Shown: positions 11,248 through 23,721 of the stretch, in pieces | Layout: each line of letters starts with the position of its first letter | How positions within the stretch are numbered: position 1 is the first letter of the stretch | Assembly: GCF_023078275.1 (NCBI RefSeq) | Contig: NC_062971.1 | Span: 20,646,001-20,710,000 of the forward strand | Reading direction: 5' to 3' | Length of the DNA: 64,000 nucleotides | Source: Leguminivora glycinivorella | Taxonomy: Eukaryota; Arthropoda; Insecta; Lepidoptera; Tortricidae | The notes under the pieces: model-generated | The model's database searches: none | Seen by the model: the letters and a program-made list of their open reading frames with translations, nothing else | Told to the model about the DNA's origin: nothing | Made by a program: the position numbers and the translations under genes

Positions 11248-12195
11248 CTTCTTCTTCTTCTTCCTCACCCTTATCCCACGTTATGTGGGGTCGGTACAAC
11301 ATGTCTTTCTCTTCCATTCTCCCCTATCTTTCGTCATCTCAACACTCACATCTTTCTTTCTCATGTCCTCTTTCACACAATCCATCCATCGTTGTTTGGG
11401 TTTACCCCTCCCTCTCCATCCATCAACATTCATCTCCAACATTCTTTTGCCTATATGACACTCATCCCTCCTCATTACATGACCGTACCACGCCAACCTG
11501 CCACTCCTCATCTTTTCCGTTATAGGCGCAACTTTCAAACTTCCCCTAATATACTCATTCCTGATCCGATCCATTCTGGTCACTCCACACATCCATCTCA
11601 ACATTCTCATTTCCGCTACGTGCAATCTCCTTTCATCCTCCACCTTTGTCGCCCAGCATTCAGATCCATACAATACAACAGGCCTCACAATCGTCTTATA
11701 GATTTTCCCCTTAAGTTTAAGGGGCATCCGTCGATCGCATGTTGTCCCTGAGACCTGTCGCCATTTCATCCATCCCGCATTTATTCTATTTTTCACGTCA
11801 CGGTCGATGCTTCCGTCATTTTGGAATAATGACCCAAGGTACCGGAAGTCGGAGCAGACTGGTAGGTATACACCATCTAAGGCAATAGGGGAAAAACTGG
11901 ATAGACCACCGAAATCGCAGAACATCTGTTCAGTTTTGGTTCTGCTGATTTTCAGTCCCACACTTTCCAGTCTTTCTTGCCATTTTCCCAGTCTGCTCTG
12001 GACCTCAAGTGCATTTTCCCCAACAAGAACAATGTCATCGGCAAACAGCATACACCAGGGTGCTTCCTCCTGTATGTCCGATGTCAGAGCATCCATAACC
12101 AGGAGGAACAAATACGGACTTAAAGCCGACCCCTGGTGTAGACCTACCGCCACATTGAACTTGTCGGTGACTCCAGCTTCAGACCTGACGTGAGT
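11248..12195 (-). pseudogene. RTE retrotransposon 3' half, unit 1 (RT motif B to C-terminus)
   Basis: On the - strand the frame 12153-11281 reads VGLHQGSALSPYLFLLVMDA (RT motif B), then MLFADDIVLVGE (catalytic motif C), and ends with the GRGKPKQRWMDCV tail typical of RTE-clade proteins. The open frame is intact for 290 residues, but the first half of RT, with motif A, and the endonuclease are missing because the unit boundary cuts it. The 3' end is a GAAGAA tail next to the target duplication. Not functional alone. Confidence 0.92.
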
Positions 12196-14360
12196 AATAT
12201 GATTTCATAGAATATTCAAACGCCATAAGCAATTATTGCCATATTAATTGTTGCCCATATTATTACCTAACCTAACCTACTTTCTGATAGCAGTTTCATT
12301 TTCCAGGGGTCACAGTTCTAACCTAACCTAACCTACTTTTCCAGCAGTTTCATTCTTCAGGGGTCACAGTTCTAACCTAACCTAACCTACTTTCTGATAG
12401 CAGTTTCATTTTCCAGGGGTCGCAGTTCTAACCTAACCTAACCTACTGTCTGATAGTATTTTCATTTTCCGGGGGGTCACAGTTCTAACCTAACATAACC
12501 TACTTTTCAAGCAGTTTCCTTTTCCAGAGGTTCACAGTTCTAACCTAACCTAACCTACTTTCTGATAGCAGTTTCATTTTCCAGGGGGTCACAGTTCTAA
12601 CCTAACCTAACCTACTTTCTGATAGCAGTTTCATTCACTAGTCCTTCTAGTACCTATTATAGTAGTTTTCGATTCTGCCAAAGCACATTATGGAAATTGA
12701 CTTTTCTGGACGCTAATTTGTATGACAAATGATGGTATGGAATGTGGTAATTACGGATTTCGATGATTCTGACAAATGACATTATGGAAACTGACTTTAT
12801 GGGAAACAAAGTTTCTGGCACTAGATTAATATAGTAAACAATGATTATGGCATAAGATGTTATGAGAAACAATATTATGATTGTTGAATAGGATGGCAAA
12901 TAAAATTATGGCAAATGAAATTCTGGCAAATGGGGGTATCCCCATATTATTGCACTTAATAATATGGCTAACAAATAGTATGGCATTGTATGATTATGGA
13001 AGGTAATATTCGGATAAACAACGAGTATGTCATATGATTTTTATGGTAAACAAATCATTCGGGCAAATGAAATTCAGGCAAGTTAGATTCGGGCAAATGA
13101 ATATTATGTTAAATGACTGTCGGGCAAACAATAGACAACCGTAAATATGGTTATTCATATTAATAACTCGTTTTTATCAGAAATGTATACAATTAAATTA
13201 TTATGTTAATACTTTTTCCATACATTTGCAAATTAAGTATTGCTTTATTTCGGTAAAGTTTCAATCTTCAGTTTTTTTATTTTAAACCAACCAGAAACCA
13301 CAGAAAAAGTATTTAAGAGAAAGTATGCCTATACAGGATGTAATCGGTAAGTGTAGTCAGGCGACATTTTTTTTATATTACTACTTTAATTAAATAAAAT
13401 TTATTAATGTCTTCTTCTTCTTCTTCCTCCTACCCTTATCCCACGTTATGTGGGGTCGGTACAACATGTCTTTCTCTTCCATTCTCCCCTATCTTTTGTC
13501 ATCTCAACACTCACATCTTTCTTTCTCATGTCCTCTTTCACACAATCCATCCATCGTTGTTTGGGTTTACCCCTCCCTCTCCATCCATCAACATTCATCT
13601 CCAACATTCTTTTGCCTATATGACACTCATCCCTCCTCATTACATGACCGTACCACGCCAACCTGCCACTCCTCATCTTTTCCGTTATAGGCGCAACTTT
13701 CAAACTTCCCCTAATATACTCATTCCTGATCCGATCCATTCTGGTCACTCCACACATCCATCTCAACATTCTCATTTCCGCTACGTGCAATCTCCTTTCA
13801 TCCTCCACCTTTGTCGCCCAGCATTCAGATCCATACAATACAACAGGCCTCACAATCGTCTTATAGATTTTCCCCTTAAGTTTAAGGGGCATCCGTCGAT
13901 CGCATGTTGTCCCTGAGACCTGTCGCCATTTCATCCATCCCGCATTTATTCTATTTTTCACGTCACGGTCGATGCTTCCGTCATTTTGGAATAATGACCC
14001 AAGGTACCGGAAGTCGGAGCAGACTGGTAGGTATACACCATCTAAGGCAATAGGGGAAAAACTGGATAGACCACCGAAATCGCAGAACATCTGTTCAGTT
14101 TTGGTTCTGCTGATTTTCAGTCCCACACTTTCCAGTCTTTCTTGCCATTTTCCCAGTCTGCTCTGGACCTCAAGTGCATTTTCCCCAACAAGAACAATGT
14201 CATCGGCAAACAGCATACACCAGGGTGCTTCCTCCTGTATGTCCGATGTCAGAGCATCCATAACCAGGAGGAACAAATACGGACTTAAAGCCGACCCCTG
14301 GTGTAGACCTACCGCCACATTGAACTTGTCGGTGACTCCAGCTTCAGACCTGACGTGAGT
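12196..14360. repeat. Array unit 2
   Basis: Same layout as unit 1: minisatellite 12264-12640, target-duplication copy 13391-13410, RTE part 13411-14360. Small differences include GGGGTC against GGGGGTC runs. Confidence 0.95.
13411..14360 (-). pseudogene. RTE 3' half, unit 2
   Basis: The frame 14318-13446 gives the same 290 residues as unit 1, including FADDIVLVGE and GRGKPKQRWMDCV. It is truncated at the 5' side by the unit junction. The tail next to the target duplication has slightly more repeat (CTTCTTCTTCTTCTTCCTCC) than in unit 1. Confidence 0.92.
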
Positions 14361-16526
14361 AATATGATTTCATAGAATATTCAAACGCCATAAGCAATTA
14401 TTGCCATATTAATTGTTGCCCATATTATTACCTAACCTAACCTACTTTCTGATAGCAGTTTCATTTTCCAGGGGTCACAGTTCTAACCTAACCTAACCTA
14501 CTTTTCCAGCAGTTTCATTCTTCAGGGGGTCACAGTTCTAACCTAACCTAACCTACTTTCTGATAGCAGTTTCATTTTCCAGGGGGTCGCAGTTCTAACC
14601 TAACCTAACCTACTGTCTGATAGTATTTTCATTTTCCGGGGGGTCACAGTTCTAACCTAACATAACCTACTTTTCAAGCAGTTTCCTTTTCCAGAGGTTC
14701 ACAGTTCTAACCTAACCTAACCTACTTTCTGATAGCAGTTTCATTTTCCAGGGGGTCACAGTTCTAACCTAACCTAACCTACTTTCTGATAGCAGTTTCA
14801 TTCACTAGTCCTTCTAGTACCTATTATAGTAGTTTTCGATTCTGCCAAAGCACATTATGGAAATTGACTTTTCTGGACGCTAATTTGTATGACAAATGAT
14901 GGTATGGAATGTGGTAATTACGGATTTCGATGATTCTGACAAATGACATTATGGAAACTGACTTTATGGGAAACAAAGTTTCTGGCACTAGATTAATATA
15001 GTAAACAATGATTATGGCATAAGATGTTATGAGAAACAATATTATGATTGTTGAATAGGATGGCAAATAAAATTATGGCAAATGAAATTCTGGCAAATGG
15101 GGGTATCCCCATATTATTGCACTTAATAATATGGCTAACAAATAGTATGGCATTGTATGATTATGGAAGGTAATATTCGGATAAACAACGAGTATGTCAT
15201 ATGATTTTTATGGTAAACAAATCATTCGGGCAAATGAAATTCAGGCAAGTTAGATTCGGGCAAATGAATATTATGTTAAATGACTGTCGGGCAAACAATA
15301 GACAACCGTAAATATGGTTATTCATATTAATAACTCGTTTTTATCAGAAATGTATACAATTAAATTATTATGTTAATACTTTTTCCATACATTTGCAAAT
15401 TAAGTATTGCTTTATTTCGGTAAAGTTTCAATCTTCAGTTTTTTTATTTTAAACCAACCAGAAACCACAGAAAAAGTATTTAAGAGAAAGTATGCCTATA
15501 CAGGATGTAATCGGTAAGTGTAGTCAGGCGACATTTTTTTTATATTACTACTTTAATTAAATAAAATTTATTAATGTCTTCTTCTTCTTCTTCCTCCTAC
15601 CCTTATCCCACGTTATGTGGGGTCGGTACAACATGTCTTTCTCTTCCATTCTCCCCTATCTTTCGTCATCTCAACACTCACATCTTTCTTTCTCATGTCC
15701 TCTTTCACACAATCCATCCATCGTTGTTTGGGTTTACCCTCCCTCTCCATCCATCAACATTCATCTCCAACATTCTTTTGCCTATATGACACTCATCCCT
15801 CCTCATTACATGACCGTACCACGCCAACCTGCCACTCCTCATCTTTTCCGTTATAGGCGCAACTTTCAAACTTCCCCTAATATACTCATTCCTGATCCGA
15901 TCCATTCTGGTCACTCCACACATCCATCTCAACATTCTCATTTCCGCTACGTGCAATCTCCTTTCATCCTCCACCTTTGTCGCCCAGCATTCAGATCCAT
16001 ACAATACAACAGGCCTCACAATCGTCTTATAGATTTTCCCCTTAAGTTTAAGGGGCATCCGTCGATCGCATGTTGTCCCTGAGACCTGTCGCCATTTCAT
16101 CCATCCCGCATTTATTCTATTTTTCACGTCACGGTCGATGCTTCCGTCATTTTGGAATAATGACCCAAGGTACCGGAAGTCGGAGCAGACTGGTAGGTAT
16201 ACACCATCTAAGGCAATAGGGGAAAAACTGGATAGACCACCGAAATCGCAGAACATCTGTTCAGTTTTGGTTCTGCTGATTTTCAGTCCCACACTTTCCA
16301 GTCTTTCTTGCCATTTTCCCAGTCTGCTCTGGACCTCAAGTGCATTTTCCCCAACAAGAACAATGTCATCGGCAAACAGCATACACCAGGGTGCTTCCTC
16401 CTGTATGTCCGATGTCAGAGCATCCATAACCAGGAGGAACAAATACGGACTTAAAGCCGACCCCTGGTGTAGACCTACCGCCACATTGAACTTGTCGGTG
16501 ACTCCAGCTTCAGACCTGACGTGAGT
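14361..16526. repeat. Array unit 3
   Basis: Same layout: minisatellite 14428-14805, target-duplication copy 15558-15577, RTE part 15578-16526. Confidence 0.95.
15578..16526 (-). pseudogene. RTE 3' half, unit 3, frameshifted near the C-terminus
   Basis: Identical to units 1 and 2 until a one-base loss in a C run near 15740 (TTTACCCTCCC against TTTACCCCTCCC), after which the frame reads GRVNPNNDGWIV and stops. FADDIVL is retained. Confidence 0.92.
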
Positions 16527-18691
16527 AATATGATTTCATAGAATATTCAAACGCCATAAGCAATTATTGCCATATTAATTGTTGCCCATATTATTACCTA
16601 ACCTAACCTACTTTCTGATAGCAGTTTCATTTTCCAGGGGTCACAGTTCTAACCTAACCTAACCTACTTTTCCAGCAGTTTCATTCTTCAGGGGGTCACA
16701 GTTCTAACCTAACCTAACCTACTTTCTGATAGCAGTTTCATTTTCCAGGGGGTCGCAGTTCTAACCTAACCTAACCTACTGTCTGATAGTATTTTCATTT
16801 TCCGGGGGGTCACAGTTCTAACCTAACATAACCTACTTTTCAAGCAGTTTCCTTTTCCAGAGGTTCACAGTTCTAACCTAACCTAACCTACTTTCTGATA
16901 GCAGTTTCATTTTCCAGGGGTCACAGTTCTAACCTAACCTAACCTACTTTCTGATAGCAGTTTCATTCACTAGTCCTTCTAGTACCTATTATAGTAGTTT
17001 TCGATTCTGCCAAAGCACATTATGGAAATTGACTTTTCTGGACGCTAATTTGTATGACAAATGATGGTATGGAATGTGGTAATTACGGATTTCGATGATT
17101 CTGACAAATGACATTATGGAAACTGACTTTATGGGAAACAAAGTTTCTGGCACTAGATTAATATAGTAAACAATGATTATGGCATAAGATGTTATGAGAA
17201 ACAATATTATGATTGTTGAATAGGATGGCAAATAAAATTATGGCAAATGAAATTCTGGCAAATGGGGGTATCCCCATATTATTGCACTTAATAATATGGC
17301 TAACAAATAGTATGGCATTGTATGATTATGGAAGGTAATATTCGGATAAACAACGAGTATGTCATATGATTTTTATGGTAAACAAATCATTCGGGCAAAT
17401 GAAATTCAGGCAAGTTAGATTCGGGCAAATGAATATTATGTTAAATGACTGTCGGGCAAACAATAGACAACCGTAAATATGGTTATTCATATTAATAACT
17501 CGTTTTTATCAGAAATGTATACAATTAAATTATTATGTTAATACTTTTTCCATACATTTGCAAATTAAGTATTGCTTTATTTCGGTAAAGTTTCAATCTT
17601 CAGTTTTTTTATTTTAAACCAACCAGAAACCACAGAAAAAGTATTTAAGAGAAAGTATGCCTATACAGGATGTAATCGGTAAGTGTAGTCAGGCGACATT
17701 TTTTTTATATTACTACTTTAATTAAATAAAATTTATTAATGTCTTCTTCTTCTTCTTCCTCCTACCCTTATCCCACGTTATGTGGGGTCGGTACAACATG
17801 TCTTTCTCTTCCATTCTCCCCTATCTTTTGTCATCTCAACACTCACATCTTTCTTTCTCATGTCCTCTTTCACACAATCCATCCATCGTTGTTTGGGTTT
17901 ACCCCTCCTCTCCATCCATCAACATTCATCTCCAACATTCTTTTGCCTATATGACACTCATCCCTCCTCATTACATGACCGTACCACGCCAACCTGCCAC
18001 TCCTCATCTTTTCCGTTATAGGCGCAACTTTCAAACTTCCCCTAATATACTCATTCCTGATCCGATCCATTCTGGTCACTCCACACATCCATCTCAACAT
18101 TCTCATTTCCGCTACGTGCAATCTCCTTTCATCCTCCACCTTTGTCGCCCAGCATTCAGATCCATACAATACAACAGGCCTCACAATCGTCTTATAGATT
18201 TTCCCCTTAAGTTTAAGGGGCATCCGTCGATCGCATGTTGTCCCTGAGACCTGTCGCCATTTCATCCATCCCGCATTTATTCTATTTTTCACGTCACGGT
18301 CGATGCTTCCGTCATTTTGGAATAATGACCCAAGGTACCGGAAGTCGGAGCAGACTGGTAGGTATACACCATCTAAGGCAATAGGGGAAAAACTGGATAG
18401 ACCACCGAAATCGCAGAACATCTGTTCAGTTTTGGTTCTGCTGATTTTCAGTCCCACACTTTCCAGTCTTTCTTGCCATTTTCCCAGTCTGCTCTGGACC
18501 TCAAGTGCATTTTCCCCAACAAGAACAATGTCATCGGCAAACAGCATACACCAGGGTGCTTCCTCCTGTATGTCCGATGTCAGAGCATCCATAACCAGGA
18601 GGAACAAATACGGACTTAAAGCCGACCCCTGGTGTAGACCTACCGCCACATTGAACTTGTCGGTGACTCCAGCTTCAGACCTGACGTGAGT
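16527..18691. repeat. Array unit 4
   Basis: Same layout: minisatellite 16595-16970, target-duplication copy 17723-17742, RTE part 17743-18691. Confidence 0.95.
17743..18691 (-). pseudogene. RTE 3' half, unit 4, independently frameshifted
   Basis: Also ends early, with GGVNPNNDGWIV, but through a different one-base loss nearby (TTTACCCCTCCTC). Units 3 and 4 therefore acquired separate indels after the amplification, if these are not sequencing errors in a C-rich run. Confidence 0.9.
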
Positions 18692-20853
18692 AATATGATT
18701 TCATAGAATATTCAAACGCCATAAGCAATTATTGCCATATTAATTGTTGCCCATATTATTACCTAACCTAACCTACTTTCTGATAGCAGTTTCATTTTCC
18801 AGGGGTCACAGTTCTAACCTAACCTAACCTACTTTTCCAGCAGTTTCATTCTTCAGGGGGTCACAGTTCTAACCTAACCTAACCTACTTTCTGATAGCAG
18901 TTTCATTTTCCAGGGGGTCGCAGTTCTAACCTAACCTAACCTACTGTCTGATAGTATTTTCATTTTCCGGGGGTCACAGTTCTAACCTAACATAACCTAC
19001 TTTTCAAGCAGTTTCCTTTTCCAGAGGTTCACAGTTCTAACCTAACCTAACCTACTTTCTGATAGCAGTTTCATTTTCCAGGGGTCACAGTTCTAACCTA
19101 ACCTAACCTACTTTCTGATAGCAGTTTCATTCACTAGTCCTTCTAGTACCTATTATAGTAGTTTTCGATTCTGCCAAAGCACATTATGGAAATTGACTTT
19201 TCTGGACGCTAATTTGTATGACAAATGATGGTATGGAATGTGGTAATTACGGATTTCGATGATTCTGACAAATGACATTATGGAAACTGACTTTATGGGA
19301 AACAAAGTTTCTGGCACTAGATTAATATAGTAAACAATGATTATGGCATAAGATGTTATGAGAAACAATATTATGATTGTTGAATAGGATGGCAAATAAA
19401 ATTATGGCAAATGAAATTCTGGCAAATGGGGGTATCCCCATATTATTGCACTTAATAATATGGCTAACAAATAGTATGGCATTGTATGATTATGGAAGGT
19501 AATATTCGGATAAACAACGAGTATGTCATATGATTTTTATGGTAAACAAATCATTCGGGCAAATGAAATTCAGGCAAGTTAGATTCGGGCAAATGAATAT
19601 TATGTTAAATGACTGTCGGGCAAACAATAGACAACCGTAAATATGGTTATTCATATTAATAACTCGTTTTTATCAGAAATGTATACAATTAAATTATTAT
19701 GTTAATACTTTTTCCATACATTTGCAAATTAAGTATTGCTTTATTTCGGTAAAGTTTCAATCTTCAGTTTTTTTTTAAACCAACCAGAAACCACAGAAAA
19801 AGTATTTAAGAGAAAGTATGCCTATACAGGATGTAATCGGTAAGTGTAGTCAGGCGACATTTTTTTTATATTACTACTTTAATTAAATAAAATTTATTAA
19901 TGTCTTCTTCTTCTTCTTCCTCCTACCCTTATCCCACGTTATGTGGGGTCGGTACAACATGTCTTTCTCTTCCATTCTCCCCTATCTTTCGTCATCTCAA
20001 CACTCACATCTTTCTTTCTCATGTCCTCTTTCACACAATCCATCCATCGTTGTTTGGGTTTACCCCTCCCTCTCCATCCATCAACATTCATCTCCAACAT
20101 TCTTTTGCCTATATGACACTCATCCCTCCTCATTACATGACCGTACCACGCCAACCTGCCACTCCTCATCTTTTCCGTTATAGGCGCAACTTTCAAACTT
20201 CCCCTAATATACTCATTCCTGATCCGATCCATTCTGGTCACTCCACACATCCATCTCAACATTCTCATTTCCGCTACGTGCAATCTCCTTTCATCCTCCA
20301 CCTTTGTCGCCCAGCATTCAGATCCATACAATACAACAGGCCTCACAATCGTCTTATAGATTTTCCCCTTAAGTTTAAGGGGCATCCGTCGATCGCATGT
20401 TGTCCCTGAGACCTGTCGCCATTTCATCCATCCCGCATTTATTCTATTTTTCACGTCACGGTCGATGCTTCCGTCATTTTGGAATAATGACCCAAGGTAC
20501 CGGAAGTCGGAGCAGACTGGTAGGTATACACCATCTAAGGCAATAGGGGAAAAACTGGATAGACCACCGAAATCGCAGAACATCTGTTCAGTTTTGGTTC
20601 TGCTGATTTTCAGTCCCACACTTTCCAGTCTTTCTTGCCATTTTCCCAGTCTGCTCTGGACCTCAAGTGCATTTTCCCCAACAAGAACAATGTCATCGGC
20701 AAACAGCATACACCAGGGTGCTTCCTCCTGTATGTCCGATGTCAGAGCATCCATAACCAGGAGGAACAAATACGGACTTAAAGCCGACCCTGGTGTAGAC
20801 CTACCGCCACATTGAACTTGTCGGTGACTCCAGCTTCAGACCTGACGTGAGTA
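18692..20853. repeat. Array unit 5
   Basis: Same layout: minisatellite 18760-19130, target-duplication copy 19884-19903. Unlike units 1-4 its right edge continues without a break into the rest of the RTE, so this unit marks the original RTE right-hand context. Confidence 0.95.
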
Positions 20854-22214
20854 CTAGCTCTATCATACATCGCCTGAACAAGCCGCACATACTTCTCTGG
20901 CACTCCCTTCTCTCTCATACACCACCACAGAACCTTACGCGGAACTCTATCGTATGCCTTTTCCAGATCCACGAACACCATGTGCAAGTTCTTTTTGGCT
21001 TTTCTGTATTTCTCGCATAGTTGGCGAAGTGCAAATATGGCGTCCGTGGTTCCCCGGCCCGGCATAAACCCAAATTGGTTCTGTGTTACCTCACTCTCTT
21101 CTCTTATTCGTCTCGCTACCACTATTTCCCATATCTTCATACTATGTGACATGAGCTTTATTCCCCGGTAGTTGTTGCAATCCTGTACATCACCCTTATT
21201 CTTAAAAATGGGCACCAATGTACTGCTGCACCATTCATCAGGGATCGCCTCTTCTTGCAACAACTTATTAAAGAATAAAGTCAGCCACTTCCAACCATCC
21301 GCTTTCAGAACCTTCCATACTTCCACTGGTATATCATCTGGCCCTACCGCTTTCCCATTCTTCATACCTTGCACTGCCATTTTTACTTCTTCTACAGTAA
21401 TCTCTTTCACCATACCTATGTTACTTTTAGCATCATCTAGCACACCTGTCCAGTCATTCTCTTCATTCATAAGTTTATTAAAATAGTTCTTCCAGCGTTC
21501 TCTTATGCTCTTGTCATCCGTCAAAATCTTTCCTGCTTCATCTTTCATACATTTCATGTGATTGATATCTCTTGCATTCCTCTCCCGCTCTCTTGCTATT
21601 CTATAAAGGTCTTTTTGGCCTTGTGGGCTTTCCAAATGGTTGTAGAGCTTATCTTGGACCTTGGCCCTCGCGATTGCAACTGCTTTCTTGGCCTTCTTTA
21701 TACTTATTAGATAAGCTGACCTCTTGTTTTCCTTTTCTCTATCATTACCCTCTTCCACACTTTTCCATTCTTTAAAAGCATTCTTCTTTTCTTTCAAAAT
21801 CATTTGCACATCATCATTCCACCACCATGTATCTTTATCAATCTTTCCTTTCCCCCTTGTTTCACCAAGTACATTCTTCGCCACACTTCTTAAACTTACA
21901 GCCATTTCATTCCAGCATTCATTCATCTCTGCCATATCATTCATTTTTATCATCTTATCGACCATTCTTTTCTTAAATTCATCAGCCAACTCCCTGTCAC
22001 TCAATTTGTACCACTTCGTTTTAGGTGGGGGCTTTAGGTTATTATGCTTACGTGCTACTTTATGCTTCAACTCCAGAATCAGTAACCTATGCTGGGAAAC
22101 TAAGCTCTCACTTGGTACAACTTTGCAGTCCTTAGCCGAAAGTATTTTACTCCTTCTCAAAAGAAAGTAATCAATTTGGGTAGAGTGTTGACCACTACGG
22201 TATGTGACAAGATG
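19904..22214 (-). pseudogene. RTE-clade non-LTR retrotransposon, 5'-truncated, one frameshift
   Basis: This is the longest RTE copy. Frame 22160-20778 begins near the end of the endonuclease domain (SLVSQHRLLILELK) and carries RT motifs: GKAVGPDDIPVEVW, FGFMPGRGTTDAIFALRQL and motif A HMVFVDLEKAYDRVPR. A one-base loss near 20789 (GCCGACCCTGG against GCCGACCCCTGG in units 1-4) moves the protein to frame 20769-19939, which has motif B, FADDIVL and the C-terminal tail. Most of the N-terminal endonuclease is absent. The direct 20-base repeats on both sides and the GAAGAA tail fit target-primed reverse transcription. The coding strand is opposite to dpr. Confidence 0.92.
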
Positions 22215-22234
22215 TAAATAAAATTTATTAATGT
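22215..22234 (+). repeat. Right target-site duplication of the RTE insertion
   Basis: Exact copy of the 20 bases at 11228-11247. Beyond it, TCGCCTGACTACACTTA at about 22278 is the inverse of the left-flank sequence at about 11188-11204, so the RTE entered a pre-existing inverted-repeat element. Confidence 0.85.
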
Positions 22235-22625
22235 AATTTTACATATATTAGGATTGTTAGGTACATGTACGGATTTATCGCCTGACTACACTTAACGATT
22301 ATACCCTGTATATCTCTGTGTGTAAAACTTTTGGGTGTTCCTTTACCTTTTTGTTGTCACCTCATGAGTTCGAAAAGAGAACAATTCAACAATAAAAAGT
22401 TTTACTGAACTAAGAACTTCGACTCATCCTTGTAATAAATCACTCGTGGAGACACGCAGGTAGTTCTGGCAGTTGTGAAACTATTCCTACTTAACACTCA
22501 ACTAACCTAACCTGTGTGTGTTAACCTGTGGGTTGTAATATTGGGTTGGTAAGAAAGTAATGAGCGATCGATTGAATTCCACATAAAATTTTTGAGAGAG
22601 TTCTAGAATCTTCTATGGTCGAAAG

Positions 22626-22660
22626 TATATAAAGGGCGAGTCGCACAGTTTCTCGTCAGT
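22626..22660 (+). promoter_or_regulatory. Candidate mariner promoter: TATA box and initiator
   Basis: TATATAAA at 22626-22633 lies 32 bases before the A of an arthropod initiator TCAGT (22656-22660), and the transposase ATG follows at 22699. Spacing fits a core promoter; use is inferred. Confidence 0.6.
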
Positions 22661-22698
22661 CATTCACTAGCTGTCGCCGAGCTAATATAAGGAAGAAA

Positions 22699-23721
22699 AT
22701 GGACGAATTAAAAGTGCATGTAAGGCATTGCTTACTATATGAATTTCAGTTTGGCCATTCAGCCGCCGAAGCAGTGCGTAATATATGTCAGCGTGTTGCT
22801 CCTGAAGTTGTGTCTGAGGCCACGGCGAAACGATGGTTCCAGCGGTTTCGTAGTGGCGACTTTTCATTATCAGATCAACCTAAGTCTGGTCGACCGGTGG
22901 AGATTGATGTAGCCAAATTAAAAACCTTAATTGAAGGAGATCCGAGGCTAACGAGTCGTACTCTTGCTACCGAGTTAGGCTGCTCTCATGTCACCATAGA
23001 AACACATTTACACGAGTTGGGAAAAAACTACAAATACAGTGTTTGGATACCGCACGAACTTGATAGAGATCAACTAAACCGCCGTGCCGATATCTGCATA
23101 CAACTTCTGTCTTTTCGCCGCACATTCAACTGGTTGGACCATCTTATTACTGGAGATGAAAAATGGGTCTTATATATAAATCACACACGTAAACGTCAGT
23201 GGCTAGCTCCAAACGAAAAAGGAATAGAGGCACCAAAAACAGAGCCTCACCCGAAAAAAGTTATGCTGTCCGTTTGGTGGGATATTCATGGTATTATTCA
23301 CTGGGAACTCCTACCAAGTGGAATGACTGTTACCGCATCAGTATACTGTAATCAGCTTGAAAATTTAAACCAAAAAATCTGTCAGAATCGTCCACAGCAT
23401 GCTAAAGTTTTTTTCTTACACGACAATGCTCGCCCACACATTGCAAAAGTGACTCGGCTAAAGCTATTGGAGCTAGGTTGGAAAGTGATACCTCATCCAC
23501 CGTACTCTCCAGACTTGGCACCTACAGATTACGCATTGTTCAGATCGCTAAGCAATGCCTTGAATGAAAAAAAGTTCGATGATCAAGCCCATCTACGACA
23601 GTACATAGCTGAGTTTTTTGAATCTAAACCTAAGAACTTCTTCGCCGATGCTATTCATTCTTTACCAGAACGATGGAGACAAGTAGTAGATAACGAAGGC
23701 CGTTATATTTTTGATAAATGA
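22699..23721 (+). CDS. mariner transposase, 340 residues, DD34D
   Basis: Mariner transposases bind the inverted repeats and cut and paste the element at TA. The N-terminus (residues 1-110) shows helix-turn-helix-like DNA-binding regions with ATAKRWFQRFRSGD. The linker motif WIPHEL is at about 116-121. The catalytic triad is complete: D153 in TGDEKW, D242 in LHDNARPH, and D277 in PYSPDLAPTDYALF, with 34 residues between the last two. Length matches the family's usual 340-350 residues and there is no internal stop. The ATG at 22699 is 41 bases after the predicted transcription start. It resembles the irritans/SETMAR-type mariners more than Mos1, from memory. It may code for active enzyme although the element's right end looks damaged. 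Confidence 0.95.
   Translation: MDELKVHVRHCLLYEFQFGHSAAEAVRNICQRVAPEVVSEATAKRWFQRFRSGDFSLSDQPKSGRPVEIDVAKLKTLIEGDPRLTSRTLATELGCSHVTIETHLHELGKNYKYSVWIPHELDRDQLNRRADICIQLLSFRRTFNWLDHLITGDEKWVLYINHTRKRQWLAPNEKGIEAPKTEPHPKKVMLSVWWDIHGIIHWELLPSGMTVTASVYCNQLENLNQKICQNRPQHAKVFFLHDNARPHIAKVTRLKLLELGWKVIPHPPYSPDLAPTDYALFRSLSNALNEKKFDDQAHLRQYIAEFFESKPKNFFADAIHSLPERWRQVVDNEGRYIFDK

Larger units (their letters stand above)
10031..12195. repeat. Array unit 1
   Basis: Contains the CCTAA minisatellite at 10098-10475 (seven subunits), inverted blocks A' and B' at 10625-10990, the target-duplication sequence at 11228-11247 and the RTE 3' half at 11248-12195. This is the only unit preceded by non-array DNA. 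Confidence 0.95.
10031..20853. repeat. Five-copy head-to-tail array of a 2.165-kb unit
   Basis: Units start at 10031, 12196, 14361, 16527 and 18692 (spacing 2165, 2165, 2166, 2165), each with AATATGATTTCATAGAAT. Each unit holds about 1.2 kb of flank (C', CCTAA minisatellite, A', B', spacer), then the 20-base target duplication and the 3' half of an RTE retrotransposon on the - strand. Units 1-4 end at GACGTGAGTA joined to AATATG of the next; in unit 5 GTGAGTA runs on into the RTE 5' half. Copies differ only by a few single-base indels and substitutions, so the amplification is recent or homogenised. An assembly duplication cannot be excluded from sequence alone. Confidence 0.95.

Noticed and set aside
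11244..12193. Ser/His/Pro-rich + strand frames (for example MSSSSSSS and MLPSFWNNDPRYR) in each unit
   Set aside because: Antisense shadows of the RTE reverse transcriptase on the - strand.
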